Shown here piece by piece: positions 54,301 through 61,798 of a stretch of DNA of 64,000 nt. The DNA is taken from the NCBI RefSeq assembly GCF_024345795.1, contig NZ_JAGQBU010000004.1, forward strand, positions 62,001 through 126,000. Reading direction: 5' to 3'. The translations under genes and the position numbers were made by a program. A model generated the notes under the pieces. That model was not told where the DNA came from. It searched no databases and was given only the letters and a program-made list of their open reading frames with translations. This DNA is from Synechococcus sp. J7-Johnson. GTDB lineage: Bacteria; Cyanobacteriota; Cyanobacteriia; PCC-6307; Cyanobiaceae. Every line of letters begins with the position of its first letter. The first letter of the stretch is position 1.

Positions 54301-54991
54301 CTCCGAGCTCGCAGCGCAGCTGATCCAGGTAGGCCACCAGGGCCGGTGCAACGGTGGCCTCCACCACAGCCGTCTGCGCCCGGGGCACCAGCCGGGGCCT
54401 CTGGCCCACCTGGTGGGAGAGCACAACCGGCCCAAAGCCGAACGGGCGCAGCCACTCGGCCAGCTGCAGTTCATGGCCCGGATGGCGGGCGCTGTGCAGC
54501 AGGGCCACCGCGCAACTGCTGATGCCGTCGCGGCGAACGTCGTTGAGGGCCTGCTCCAGGGCTGCATCGAGGCGCAGCGGCGTCAGCTCCGTGCCATCGG
54601 CCGCCAGCCGGCCCTCCACCTCAAGCACCCGCCGGTAGCGCGGAGCCGGCCGCTCAATGTGCAGGGCAAACAGATCGGGCCTGTGCTGGTCACCGATCCA
54701 GGCGGCATCGGCAAAACCGCTGCTGATCAGCAACAGGGTGGGAGCACCCCGATCTTCCAGCAGGGCATTGGTGGCCACCGTGGTGCCGATCCGCACCTCG
54801 CTGACCGCCCCGGCAGGAAGCGGCTGGCCGGAAGGCAGCCCCAGCAACTCGCGCATGGCGGCCACCGCCGGATCCCCGGCCAGCTGCGGCTGCTGCGAGA
54901 GCACCTTGCGAACCACAAGCTCGCCGCCGGGGGCACGGCCCACCAGATCGGTGAAGGTGCCACCCCGATCAATCGAGAAGCTCCAGCCCAC
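51323..54991 (-). CDS. 5-oxoprolinase-type hydantoinase (HyuA-HyuB fusion)
   Basis: A 1222-residue fusion of hydantoinase A and B domains, the architecture of eukaryotic and some bacterial ATP-dependent 5-oxoprolinases. The N-terminal ASKHA-like half starts FSIDRGGTFTDLVGRAPGG and has FDMGGTSTDVF and FGGAGGQHACALAERLG; the HyuB half begins near residue 700 (VDPVSLELFNHRFSAIAEQMG) and includes NDPANGGTHLPDLTVI and GHHADVGGITPGSMPP. It converts 5-oxoproline to glutamate with ATP. The start is GTG 54991, nine bases after yajQ. Hydantoin hydrolysis cannot be excluded. Confidence 0.9.
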   Translation of the reverse strand: MGWSFSIDRGGTFTDLVGRAPGGELVVRKVLSQQPQLAGDPAVAAMRELLGLPSGQPLPAGAVSEVRIGTTVATNALLEDRGAPTLLLISSGFADAAWIGDQHRPDLFALHIERPAPRYRRVLEVEGRLAADGTELTPLRLDAALEQALNDVRRDGISSCAVALLHSARHPGHELQLAEWLRPFGFGPVVLSHQVGQRPRLVPRAQTAVVEATVAPALVAYLDQLRCELGAHCRLRVMQSSGGLVAPELLKAKDTILSGPAGGMVAAVRLAAGSTPIVGFDMGGTSTDVFHVEAGGPPPGWDRRQETEIAGLSLQAEMLPIHTVAAGGGSVLHFDGQRLQVGPSSAGADPGPACYRRGGPLTITDANLLLGRLQPEAFPAVFGPGRDQGPDAAVVQRGFQQLAELVGQASGVPTTAEDLAEGGLAVAIERMAEAIRRISIQRGHDVRGATLICFGGAGGQHACALAERLGMARVLLHPLAGVFSAYGIGLADQRLLLQELVRLRLDQALVEQLQQQSRALLKRGQRALAAEARAEVSVGVRLGANERTLTLPLQDARLLRQQFELDHERRFGHRPEAAELVVEWLVVEVVAPGQSVAAVADAAAAPAPAVAAPVAAEIGSATPLDRPSLAVEERMIQLHCGGAWRSVPLHRRDALTPGEWLEGPALVVETTGTIWLAPGWLAECRPDGCLLLSHGQQADRPAQLGAAVDPVSLELFNHRFSAIAEQMGVRLQQSARSVNIRERLDFSCALFDCQGQLVANAPHIPVHLGSMGASVESLLSAVRRGERPPLKPGDAIVSNDPANGGTHLPDLTVITPVFLPSHAGFVASRGHHADVGGITPGSMPPFSRCLADEGLLLDNVPLLRDGVLLTADWQRRLASGPHPVRNPEQLLADLQAQVAANQLGAQLLVDLARREGLQRLTAFMGHVQDNGAEAVRRVIDRLEPGAFSLPLDGGLRIQVAVRIDRPARRAVIDFTGTSPQDSGNRNAPLAITRAVVLYVFRCMVGEAVPLNAGCFRPLELVVPPGCLLHPSPTAAVVAGNVETSQAIANALFAALGAMAAAQGTMNNLSFGNQRYQYYETICGGCGAGRGLDGQGFAGASAVQSHMTNSRLTDPEILEERFPVRLEAFGLRRGSGGVGRWRGGDGVTRRIRFLEPMTAAILSSSREVAPFGLAGGGAGALGRNRLIRADGSELELGGSVQLELAAGEALVIETPGGGGYGDP

Positions 54992-55000
54992 GCAGGGGCC

Positions 55001-55492
55001 TCAGCGGTAATTCTCGAACTGCAACGGCACCTCCGGGTCTTCGGCGCGCAGGATCTGGATCACCTGCTGCAGGTCGTCCTTGTTCTTGCCGGTGACCCGC
55101 AGACTCTCGCCCTGGATCGCCACCGTCACCTTCTTGATCTGATCGCGCACGGTCTTGCTCAGTGACTTGGCCAGCTCCTGGCTGAGACCCTTGCGCAGCT
55201 TCACCACCTGCTGCACCCGGTTGCCGCCCACCGGCTCCGCCGGCTGGAAATCGAAGATCTTGAGCGAAAGCTCGCGCTTCACCGCCTTCTGGCGCAGCAC
55301 ATCGGTCACCGCCTCCAGGGTCATGTCGCTGGCGGTGGTGATGGTGAGGCTGCCCTCCTCCAGTTCGATCTCGGTCTTGGAGTCCTTGAGGTCGTAGCGC
55401 TGACCCACCTCTCGGCGCACCTGATCAAGCGCGTTCACCAGCTCCTGCCGATCGAAATCCGACACCACGTCGAATGAGTAGGTGTCGGCCAT
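55001..55492 (-). CDS. YajQ family nucleotide-binding protein
   Basis: A 163-residue two-ferredoxin-fold protein: MADTYSFDVVSDFDRQELVNALDQ, RYDLKDSKTEIELEE and the C-terminal QGESLRVTGKNKDDLQQVIQ...PLQFENYR. In Xanthomonas a YajQ protein binds cyclic di-GMP and acts as a transcription co-regulator; in cyanobacteria the role is unknown. ATG 55492 matches the family start. It is the first gene of the yajQ-oxoprolinase-ggt run and divergent from the MAPEG gene by 60 bases. Confidence 0.93.
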   Translation of the reverse strand: MADTYSFDVVSDFDRQELVNALDQVRREVGQRYDLKDSKTEIELEEGSLTITTASDMTLEAVTDVLRQKAVKRELSLKIFDFQPAEPVGGNRVQQVVKLRKGLSQELAKSLSKTVRDQIKKVTVAIQGESLRVTGKNKDDLQQVIQILRAEDPEVPLQFENYR

Positions 55493-55552
55493 GGCGGAAA
55501 GCGCGAAGCGAGCGGAGACCAGCTTAGAAAAGGACGGCCCAGCCATTCCCCC

Positions 55553-56014
55553 ATGCTCGCCCTCCTTGCTGTCGCCATCCCGTCGGGCAACCCGGCGGCG
55601 CCCTTCGCCTGGTCGCTGGTGCTCTCCGGGGCCGTGGTGGTGCTCAGCCTGGTGCCCCTGGCGGCCGGCCGCTCCAAGGCCGATTTCACACCCGGCGATC
55701 TGGCCGCCCCCCGGGCGATGTTCGAGCGGCTGCCGGCCTGGGGGAAGCGGGCCAGCTGGGCTCATCAGAACAGTTTCGAGGCCTTCACGCTGCACGCCCC
55801 CGCCTGCCTGCTCTGCCTGCTGGCGGCTCCGGCCGTGCTGGCGGCCTCACCCCTGGCAGCCGCGGCCGCCTGGCTCCACCCGGCCCTGCGGCTGGCCTAC
55901 ATCGGTGCCTATGTGGCCAATATTCCGCCCCTGCGCAGCCTTTGCTGGATCGGCGCGCTGCTGAGCACGGGCCTGCTCTACAGCGAAGGGCTCAAGGCTC
56001 TGCTGCGCGGCTGA
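55553..56014 (+). CDS. MAPEG family membrane protein
   Basis: A 153-residue four-span protein. The MAPEG signature is in the second half: SWAHQNSFEAFTLHAPACLLCL and RLAYIGAYVANIPPLRSLCWIGALLSTGLLY. Members include microsomal glutathione S-transferases, but many bacterial ones have no known substrate. It lies next to the gamma-glutamyl genes, which makes a link to glutathione chemistry tempting, though it is on the opposite strand. It is convergent with the SPFH gene, six bases apart. Confidence 0.85.
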   Translation: MLALLAVAIPSGNPAAPFAWSLVLSGAVVVLSLVPLAAGRSKADFTPGDLAAPRAMFERLPAWGKRASWAHQNSFEAFTLHAPACLLCLLAAPAVLAASPLAAAAAWLHPALRLAYIGAYVANIPPLRSLCWIGALLSTGLLYSEGLKALLRG

Positions 56015-56020
56015 ACGGAT

Positions 56021-56935
56021 TCAGCTGCCGCCCTTCTCCTGCAGCCCCTTGAGCGCGGCAAGCAGGGAAGCCGGACTCTGGGGATCCACCATCAGCACCG
56101 ACCCGCCCCGGGCCGCGGCCATCTCCTGGCCCATCGCCATCCAGTCTTTGGCCAGCAGCAGGCGCAGGCCCTCGGCGGCCGCCGGGTGGGAATCAATCAC
56201 GGCGGCCAGTTCGGTGGCGGCCTGGGCCCTGGCCTTGGCGAGCAGAAGTTGCTGTTTGGCCTGGGCGTCGGCGTCGAGCAGCACCGCCTCCTGCTTGGCC
56301 TTGGCATCGAGCACCAGGGCTTCGGCCCGCCCCTTGGCGGCATTCACCTGGGCTTCCCGCTCGCCCTCGGAGCGGAGGATCGCCGCCCGCTTCTCCCGCT
56401 CAGCGGTCATCTGCTGCTCCATCGCCTGCTGCACCCCCTGGGAGGGCTGGATGTCGCGCAGCTCCACCCGGGTCACCTTCACCCCCCAGGGGTCGGTGGC
56501 CTGATCCAGCTCGTTGAGCAGGGTCTCGTTAACTTCCTGGCGGGTGGTGAAGGTCTGATCGAGGTCGAGCTTGCCCATCTCGGCGCGGATCTGGGTGAGC
56601 ACCAGGTTCACCATCGCGGCCTGCAGATTGTCGACGCCGTAATAGGCGCGGGCATGCTCGAGCAACTGCCAGTACACCACCGCATCCACCACGATCGAAA
56701 CGTTGTCGCGGGTGATGCACTGCTGCGGCGGGATATCGAGCACCCGTTCCTTGAGTGATTCATGGCTCACCACCCGCTCCATTCCCGGAATCACCAGGGA
56801 GAGACCAGGCCTCAGCTCCCGGTCGTACTTGCCGAGACGTTCCACCAGCATCGAGCGGCTGCTACTGGTGACCTTGATGCCGCTGATACCCAGGCCAGCC
56901 AGCACCGCCAGAACCGGAATGAGCAGAAATTCCAT
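56021..56935 (-). CDS. SPFH/stomatin-like membrane protein (QmcA family)
   Basis: A 304-residue SPFH (band 7) protein with an N-terminal membrane hairpin or span (EFLLIPVLAVLAGLGISGIKV), the SPFH domain (SRSMLVERLGKYDRELRPGLSLVIPGMERV; QQCITRDNVSIVVDAVVYWQLLEHARAYYGV) and a long alanine/glutamate coiled coil (about 190-265) that drives ring assembly. It should form large membrane-bound cages that partition proteases or lipids. ATG 56935 gives the usual length. It is divergent from its likely partner nfeD by 86 bases. Confidence 0.93.
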   Translation of the reverse strand: MEFLLIPVLAVLAGLGISGIKVTSSSRSMLVERLGKYDRELRPGLSLVIPGMERVVSHESLKERVLDIPPQQCITRDNVSIVVDAVVYWQLLEHARAYYGVDNLQAAMVNLVLTQIRAEMGKLDLDQTFTTRQEVNETLLNELDQATDPWGVKVTRVELRDIQPSQGVQQAMEQQMTAEREKRAAILRSEGEREAQVNAAKGRAEALVLDAKAKQEAVLLDADAQAKQQLLLAKARAQAATELAAVIDSHPAAAEGLRLLLAKDWMAMGQEMAAARGGSVLMVDPQSPASLLAALKGLQEKGGS

Positions 56936-57021
56936 CCAGAGACCATCGCTGGAACCACGGTAGGCAGGATGGGGACAGCGGATGGCGACCGGTTCCCGCT
57001 TTCCCCGTCCTCCCCTCCCCC

Positions 57022-57465
57022 GTGAATCCCATCCTCTGGTTCGCCCTGGCGGCGGCGGTGCTGGCCCTGGAGCTGGCCGGAGCAGACGGTGACGGCCTGT
57101 TGCTGATCGCCGGGCTGGCCGGTTTGCTGCTGACCCTGCTGAGCGCCCTGCTTCCCGCCCTGCCCACGGCGGCGCAACTGTTGTTGTTCCTGGCGCTGGT
57201 GGCGGCTGGTTACGTCGGATTGCGGCGATGGTCGGCGGGCCGGCAGGCGCGGGCGATCCCACCCTCGGCCCGGGCCGAGCTGGCGGAGGTGATCAGCCGC
57301 TTCGACACCAATGGCGAAGGGAGGGTGCGCTGGCAGGGCCAGAGCTGGGCCGCCATCAACCTGGCCCCCGGTGAGCCCCTCGCCCCAGGCACCCAGGTGA
57401 ATGTGATGGGCCGTGAGGGAACCTGCCTCCAGGTCCTGCCCCGCCAGGACTCCCTGCCTGATTGA
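57022..57465 (+). CDS. NfeD-like membrane protein
   Basis: A 147-residue protein with three hydrophobic segments (about 4-20, 24-47, 49-68) and a C-terminal OB-fold of the NfeD type (GEGRVRWQGQSWAAINLAPGEPLAPGTQVNVMGREGTCLQVLP). NfeD proteins pair with stomatin/SPFH proteins. Here the gene is divergent from the SPFH gene rather than in one operon, so a shared bidirectional promoter (56936-57021) is likely. The start is GTG 57022. Confidence 0.87.
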   Translation: MNPILWFALAAAVLALELAGADGDGLLLIAGLAGLLLTLLSALLPALPTAAQLLLFLALVAAGYVGLRRWSAGRQARAIPPSARAELAEVISRFDTNGEGRVRWQGQSWAAINLAPGEPLAPGTQVNVMGREGTCLQVLPRQDSLPD

Positions 57466-57488
57466 TCCCGAACTGGAGTAACGCCGAT

Positions 57489-58001
57489 CTAATCGAAGAA
57501 CATCAGGCTGACCACCTTGTTCATGTCCTCGGCGGTGCGGCAGCTGGAGAGCAGGGTTTCGCTGTCGTGAAAGGCGTAGCAGATCAGCTGATCGCAGCGG
57601 CCGATGATCTCCTGGTTGCAGAGACTGCTGGCCATGGGCAGGGGCAACTCGTCGTGCTCGGGCTTCTCCACCAGATGCAGCACCCGCTCCATCTGCTCGC
57701 GGCTTTCGCTGGACTGGCGATCGAGGCTCTGGGGCAGCAGAACCGTTAGCCGAGCCGCATCGACGCTCAGCACACCTCGGATCACCGCCGCATTGACCCC
57801 CTGGGACCCGGAGGTGATCAGGTTGTGACCCTCCTGTGCCAGGGAGCGGGCCACCAGCTCCACCAGGTGAATCGAGACGGCGGGAACGTGGCGACTGCCG
57901 AGGATGGCGATGCGGCGCTTGCCGCGATCCTGGAGCAGGGCCAACTCCTGGGCCAGTGTGTCAATCCGGTCGAGGGCCGGCAGATCAAGGGACCGGGTCA
58001 C
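57489..58001 (-). CDS. DprA/Smf-like Rossmann-fold protein
   Basis: A 170-residue protein with the DprA-type core RIAILGSRHVPAVSIHLVELVARSLAQEGHNLITSGSQGVNAAVIRGVL and a later ICYAFHDSETLLSS segment. It lacks the SAM and winged-helix domains of full DprA, so it is a short relative; cyanobacterial copies are often labelled DNA recombination-mediator protein A. It may bind nucleotides or ssDNA, or belong with LOG-like proteins. The start is GTG 58001. It lies 55 bases downstream of the DRTGG protein and is probably co-transcribed with it. Confidence 0.75.
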   Translation of the reverse strand: MTRSLDLPALDRIDTLAQELALLQDRGKRRIAILGSRHVPAVSIHLVELVARSLAQEGHNLITSGSQGVNAAVIRGVLSVDAARLTVLLPQSLDRQSSESREQMERVLHLVEKPEHDELPLPMASSLCNQEIIGRCDQLICYAFHDSETLLSSCRTAEDMNKVVSLMFFD

Positions 58002-58056
58002 CTCGTGAATGCATCCGATCGGCCGAAACTAGCAGCGCCCTTGCGGGGCCCATGCT

Positions 58057-59157
58057 TCAGGCCTTCAGCAGCAGACCCAGGCGCTCAAACAGGCGATCGA
58101 AGCAGCAGTGCTCCTCCACCAGGCGGATGGCGTAACTGGCCTTGACCGTCTCGTGCAGGCGCACATGGCCGAAGGCGCGCTCAATCACCTCCACCGTGGT
58201 CAGCGTGTCCTGCTCCACCTTCAGGATCGGCACCTCCAGCTCCTCAGCGCGACTGATCAGCTGGGGCAGAGGTTCGCCAGCCCCCGTGAGGATCAGGCAT
58301 TGGGTGGAGGCCTCCAGGGCCGCCAGCTGGATGTCGGTGCGGTCAGCACCCGTGACCACCGCCATGTTGCGGCGACGGCGGAAAAACTCCATGGCGGAGT
58401 TGACGTTCATCGCCCCGATCGAGAGAGTTTCAACCAGCAGATCGAGCCGCTCGGGGCAGCAGAGCACCCGGGCCTCCAGGCGATCGACCAGCTCCTCGAC
58501 AGTGACGCTGCGCAGCAGCGGGCTGCGGGGCATGACGCCGAACACGGGCAGCCCCAGCTGCTCCAGGGCAGGCACCACCTCGGCGCGCAGGCGATCCACC
58601 GCATCGGGATCGACGGCGTTGAGCACTACCCCAGCCAGGCGCTCCTGCAGCAGGTTGCGGGCCGCCAGCAGGGGATCGACGCTGCGGCTGTCCTCCCAGA
58701 GATGGACCAGCACCACGGGTGCTTCCAGCCCCTTGGCCAGCTGGGGCAGGCTGAGGCCATAGAGCAGGCCTTCGCTGAGGGTGCCGGTGCCCTCCAGCAG
58801 GGTGAGGCCATCGGGGTAGGCGTCCAACTGCTCACGCAGGCGGGAGAAGCCCTCGCCGGGCTCCAGATTGCCGCTCAGCAGCCGCTCCTGGGCTGTGGCA
58901 GCCCCCAGCAGGTGCAGGGACGGCAGCAAATTCTCGTCAGGCAGGCCGAGGATGTTGCCGACGAAGCGGACATCGTCGTCGAGGCCAGCCTGGGAGGGGG
59001 GGGTCTCCCCCTCCCAGGCTGGCCTCACGCTGGTGGCAAGGGGCTTGCCGTAGCGGACGGAGAGTCCCTGTTTCGCCAGGGTCCGGGTCAGGCCGAGCAC
59101 CAGGGCTGACTTGCCGCTGAAGGGATCACAGGATCCGATCAGCAAGGTGCTGCTCAT
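58057..59157 (-). CDS. BioD-like ATPase plus DRTGG domain protein (phosphotransacetylase N-terminal type)
   Basis: A 366-residue protein. The N-terminal half is a dethiobiotin-synthetase-like P-loop domain (LLIGSCDPFSGKSALVLGLTRTL); the C-terminal half is a DRTGG domain (IGAMNVNSAMEFFRRRRNMAVVTGADRTDIQLAALEAS). This pair forms the N-terminus of long phosphotransacetylases, but the catalytic Pta domain is absent, so it is likely regulatory. Residues about 45-60 (RPAWEGETPPSQAGL) are encoded by a perfect 20-bp inverted repeat (58981-59026) and look like an insertion between KPLATS and DDDVRFVG. Confidence 0.85.
   Translation of the reverse strand: MSSTLLIGSCDPFSGKSALVLGLTRTLAKQGLSVRYGKPLATSVRPAWEGETPPSQAGLDDDVRFVGNILGLPDENLLPSLHLLGAATAQERLLSGNLEPGEGFSRLREQLDAYPDGLTLLEGTGTLSEGLLYGLSLPQLAKGLEAPVVLVHLWEDSRSVDPLLAARNLLQERLAGVVLNAVDPDAVDRLRAEVVPALEQLGLPVFGVMPRSPLLRSVTVEELVDRLEARVLCCPERLDLLVETLSIGAMNVNSAMEFFRRRRNMAVVTGADRTDIQLAALEASTQCLILTGAGEPLPQLISRAEELEVPILKVEQDTLTTVEVIERAFGHVRLHETVKASYAIRLVEEHCCFDRLFERLGLLLKA
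58981..59026. repeat. Perfect 20-bp inverted repeat inside a coding region
   Basis: Bases 58981-59000 and 59007-59026 are exact reverse complements separated by six bases (GGGTCT). The element lies wholly in the DRTGG-protein gene, keeps the frame, and encodes a Trp-Glu-Gly-Glu-Thr-Pro-Pro-Ser-Gln segment. Such a long perfect GC-rich palindrome is unlikely to arise by codon choice. It resembles the small palindromic elements that insert in frame in some genomes. Confidence 0.92.
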
Positions 59158-59192
59158 GGCATGACCTCTGGGGTTGGCGCTGGCTGGTCAAT

Positions 59193-59603
59193 CTAGGCGC
59201 CGGAGGTCTGGGGAGATTCCCCGAGCAGGAGCCAGCGCCAGAAGGCCTCCGGCAGATCGAGCTGGGGGTCACCGAAGGCCTGGGGCTGCCGGTGCTCGAG
59301 CAGGTCCATCAGCCAGCGCACCAGCTGATAAGTGGGCAGATCGAAGCTGTAGCCCAGCTCCGCTGCTGCCGGGAAGCTGAGCTCACAGTGACTGGTTTCC
59401 TGGGGAGCCAGCCCCGCCCGCCAGCGCAGCAGGAACGGATGCTCCCCGTCGGGGCGCAACCGCCGAATTCCCTCGATCTCGCCGATGGCCAGCTGGTCGA
59501 GGGCCTGGATCAACCAGGCTTCCCGCATCACGCCATCGCAGTAGGGGGCGTAGAGGGCCACCTGGCCGGGATCATGGCTGGGGGTGGCTCCGAAGAACGA
59601 CAA
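59193..59603 (-). CDS. Protein of unknown function (about 136 aa)
   Basis: A soluble alpha/beta protein with a conserved-looking core: QVALYAPYCDGVMREAWLIQALDQLAIGEIEGIRRLRPDGEHPFLLRWRAGL, then HCELSFPAAAELGYSFDLPTYQLVRWLMDLL. I recall similar proteins in picocyanobacteria but no function. The start is unclear: the frame is open to 59723, overlapping the divergent SDR gene. TTG 59603 sits just before the conserved part and is used here. It is followed after 35 bases by the DRTGG gene. Confidence 0.65.
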   Translation of the reverse strand: MSFFGATPSHDPGQVALYAPYCDGVMREAWLIQALDQLAIGEIEGIRRLRPDGEHPFLLRWRAGLAPQETSHCELSFPAAAELGYSFDLPTYQLVRWLMDLLEHRQPQAFGDPQLDLPEAFWRWLLLGESPQTSGA

Positions 59604-59696
59604 AAGGCCCAAGGGAGGAGCGGTAGAGACGGCCGGAAAGAGAACGGGGAACCGCCGCGAGTGAGTGGCGGATGATTCCAGGGAAAAGAATGGCCC

Positions 59697-60488
59697 ATGA
59701 CGGACATCGCCGTGCCAGGTCAAGCCGCTTCAGCCCCACCGCTGCCGCTCCCCTTCCGGCCGGCACTTCTGCCCCTGCGGGGCAGAACCGTGGCAGTGAC
59801 CGGGGCCAGCGGTGCCCTGGGCACATCCCTGCTGCGCGCTCTGCATGGCCATGGGGCCGAGCTGATCGCCCTCACCACCGCCTCTGAGCCGGTGGCGCTG
59901 CACGACGGGGAAGGCAGGGCGATCCCCCTGCGCAACGTGGTGTGGTGCTGCGGCCAGGAGCAGCAGCTGGAGGCCACTCTGTGCGACGTCGACATCCTGG
60001 TGATCAACCACGGGGTCAACGTCTATGGCGACCGCAGCGCTGCAGCGATCGAGCGCAGCCTGGAGGTGAACGCCCTCAGCGCCTGGCGCCTGCTGGAGCT
60101 GTTCCTGGGCCTGGAGGAACGGCCGGCTGGAACCCCCTGCCGGGAGGTGTGGGTGAACACCTCGGAGGCGGAGCTGCTGCCGGCCCTCAGCCCGCTGTAT
60201 GAGATCAGCAAGCGGCTGCTGGGCCAGTTGCTCAGCCTGCGGGCCCTCGACCAGCGAGGCGCTAATTCCTGCCGGATCCGGCGGCTGGTGCTGGGACCAT
60301 TCCGCTCTTCCCTCAATCCCTACGGCGTGATGGGCGCAGACTTCGTGGCGGGCCAGGTGATCGCCCAGGCACGCAGGGGCTTCGGCCTGATCATCGTGAC
60401 CCCGAATCCCATCCCGGTGGTGCTGGTGCCCCTGCAGATGGGGCTGAGGCACCTCTACGGCCGGCTGTTCAGCCGGGCTGCCGCCTGA
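59697..60488 (+). CDS. Short-chain dehydrogenase/reductase family protein
   Basis: A 263-residue Rossmann-fold protein. The cofactor motif TGASGALGTSLLRAL is at about residues 35-49, INHGVNVYGDRS corresponds to the NNAG strand, and SPLYEISKRLLGQLL carries the YxxxK pair, with a serine upstream (NTSEAE). A hydrophobic C-terminus (LIIVTPNPIPVVLVPLQMGL) may touch the membrane. The substrate is not evident. ATG 59697 is clear; the first 25 residues are a proline-rich extension. Confidence 0.83.
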   Translation: MTDIAVPGQAASAPPLPLPFRPALLPLRGRTVAVTGASGALGTSLLRALHGHGAELIALTTASEPVALHDGEGRAIPLRNVVWCCGQEQQLEATLCDVDILVINHGVNVYGDRSAAAIERSLEVNALSAWRLLELFLGLEERPAGTPCREVWVNTSEAELLPALSPLYEISKRLLGQLLSLRALDQRGANSCRIRRLVLGPFRSSLNPYGVMGADFVAGQVIAQARRGFGLIIVTPNPIPVVLVPLQMGLRHLYGRLFSRAAA

Positions 60489-60504
60489 GGGGCCTGGTCC
60501 TGGC

Positions 60505-61371
60505 TCAGAAGTCGCGGTCGGTGAGGATCTCGCAGCCATCTGAGCCGACCACGATCGTGTGCTCCCACTGGGCCGAGAGCGATCCGTCCACCGTCACGAC
60601 CGTCCAGCGATCGCGCAGGGTGCGGCACTCCTTGCTGCCGGCATTGAGGATCGGCTCCACCGCCAGGGTCATGCCGGCGCGGAGCTTGAGGTTGGGCAGG
60701 TCGTTGGTGCGGAAGTTGAACACCGACGGCTCCTCGTGCAGATTGCGGCCCACGCCATGGCCGGTGTAGTCCTCGACCACGCTGTAGCCATGGGCCTCGA
60801 CATGGTCCTGCACGGCGCCGGCGATGTCGAGCAGGGTGTTGCCGGCCTTGATCTGGGCGAGACCACGAATCAGTGATTCCTGGGCCACGCGGCTGAGGCG
60901 GGTGGCGTCCTCGGAGCATTCGCCCACGCAGATGCTGACGCAACTGTCGCCGTGGTAGCCCTCGAAGTAGGCGCCGGTGTCGATCTTGACCAGGTCACCG
61001 GCCTTGATCACCTGTTTGGCGCTGGGGATGCCATGGACCACCTGGTTGTTGATGCTGGCGCAGATGCTGGCCGGAAAGCCGTGGTAGCCCTTGAAGCTGG
61101 GGGTGGCCCCCATGGCGCGGATACGTTCTTCGGCGTGGCGGTCGAGATCGGCGGTGGTCATCCCCGGAGCGGCCATCTCCATGATTTCGCGCAGCACAGT
61201 TGCAACGATGCGGCTGGCCTGGCGCATCACCTGGATCTCGCGGGCCGATTTGATCTCGACGCCACGCCGTCCCTTCTGAATGCGCGGGCCGGTGCTGGTG
61301 GTGGCGCTGGCAGCCTTGGTGGTGGAGGCCTTGGTTGAGGGGCCCGCCAGCAGGTCAGCAAAAATATTCAT
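60505..61371 (-). CDS. map: Methionine aminopeptidase, type I
   Basis: A 288-residue metalloprotease removing N-terminal methionine. The five metal ligands are visible: both Asp in [16 protein letters not shown], His in [14 protein letters not shown], Glu in LAVEPIL and Glu in QWEHTIVV. Residues 1-40 form a Ser/Thr/Ala-rich extension ([16 protein letters not shown]) without cysteine motifs. An internal start near [13 protein letters not shown] would give the common 250-residue form, but no ATG is there. It is convergent with the SDR gene. Confidence 0.96.
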   Translation of the reverse strand: MNIFADLLAGPSTKASTTKAASATTSTGPRIQKGRRGVEIKSAREIQVMRQASRIVATVLREIMEMAAPGMTTADLDRHAEERIRAMGATPSFKGYHGFPASICASINNQVVHGIPSAKQVIKAGDLVKIDTGAYFEGYHGDSCVSICVGECSEDATRLSRVAQESLIRGLAQIKAGNTLLDIAGAVQDHVEAHGYSVVEDYTGHGVGRNLHEEPSVFNFRTNDLPNLKLRAGMTLAVEPILNAGSKECRTLRDRWTVVTVDGSLSAQWEHTIVVGSDGCEILTDRDF

Positions 61372-61420
61372 CGACAGGGCCCGGGCAATCCAGGATTCAA
61401 GCTATCAACTTTCCTCATCG

Positions 61421-61756
61421 ATGCTGTCGACCATGCAGGTCCTGGCCCGACTGCGCCGCTGGCACGCCCTGATCGGGCCGGTTGTGGTGCTGCCGTTGCT
61501 GATCACGGTCAGCAGCGGCATGGGCTACCGGCTGCTGCGCGACTGGGGCGGCCTCAGCCGCGACCAGGTGCATGGGCTGATGGTGCTGCACGAAGGTGAA
61601 TGGCTCGGCCCGGTCGGTGAGACCTTTTACGTAGCTCTCAACGGCCTTGGGCTGCTCTGGATGCTGATCACCGGCACGGGCCTGGCGCTGCAGGGGTGGA
61701 GTCGGCGGCGGGGGCGGCCGGAGCGGCAGGAGAGCGCTGGGGAGGGGGGAACATGA
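61421..61756 (+). CDS. PepSY-associated membrane-type protein
   Basis: A 111-residue protein with two membrane spans: RRWHALIGPVVVLPLLITVSSGMGYRLL, containing the WHxxxG-type histidine of PepSY_TM proteins, and the C-terminal LNGLGLLWMLITGTGLALQGW. Between them lies a short loop with VHGLMVLHEGEW. It resembles a minimal PepSY_TM unit, possibly binding heme through its histidines; a role is not known. ATG 61421 is used; ATG 61433 is also possible. It is divergent from map. Confidence 0.72.
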   Translation: MLSTMQVLARLRRWHALIGPVVVLPLLITVSSGMGYRLLRDWGGLSRDQVHGLMVLHEGEWLGPVGETFYVALNGLGLLWMLITGTGLALQGWSRRRGRPERQESAGEGGT

Positions 61757-61798
61757 GCCGTTACAGTGGTTGTTTGGCTGGGCGATCGCATTTCTGGG

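Noticed and set aside
61785-61792. GCGATCGC (HIP1-type octamer) upstream of rplS, also seen near 13273 and 19010, as a regulatory element
   Set aside because: HIP1 octamers are widely scattered in many cyanobacterial genomes; the few copies here show no spacing or placement pattern.
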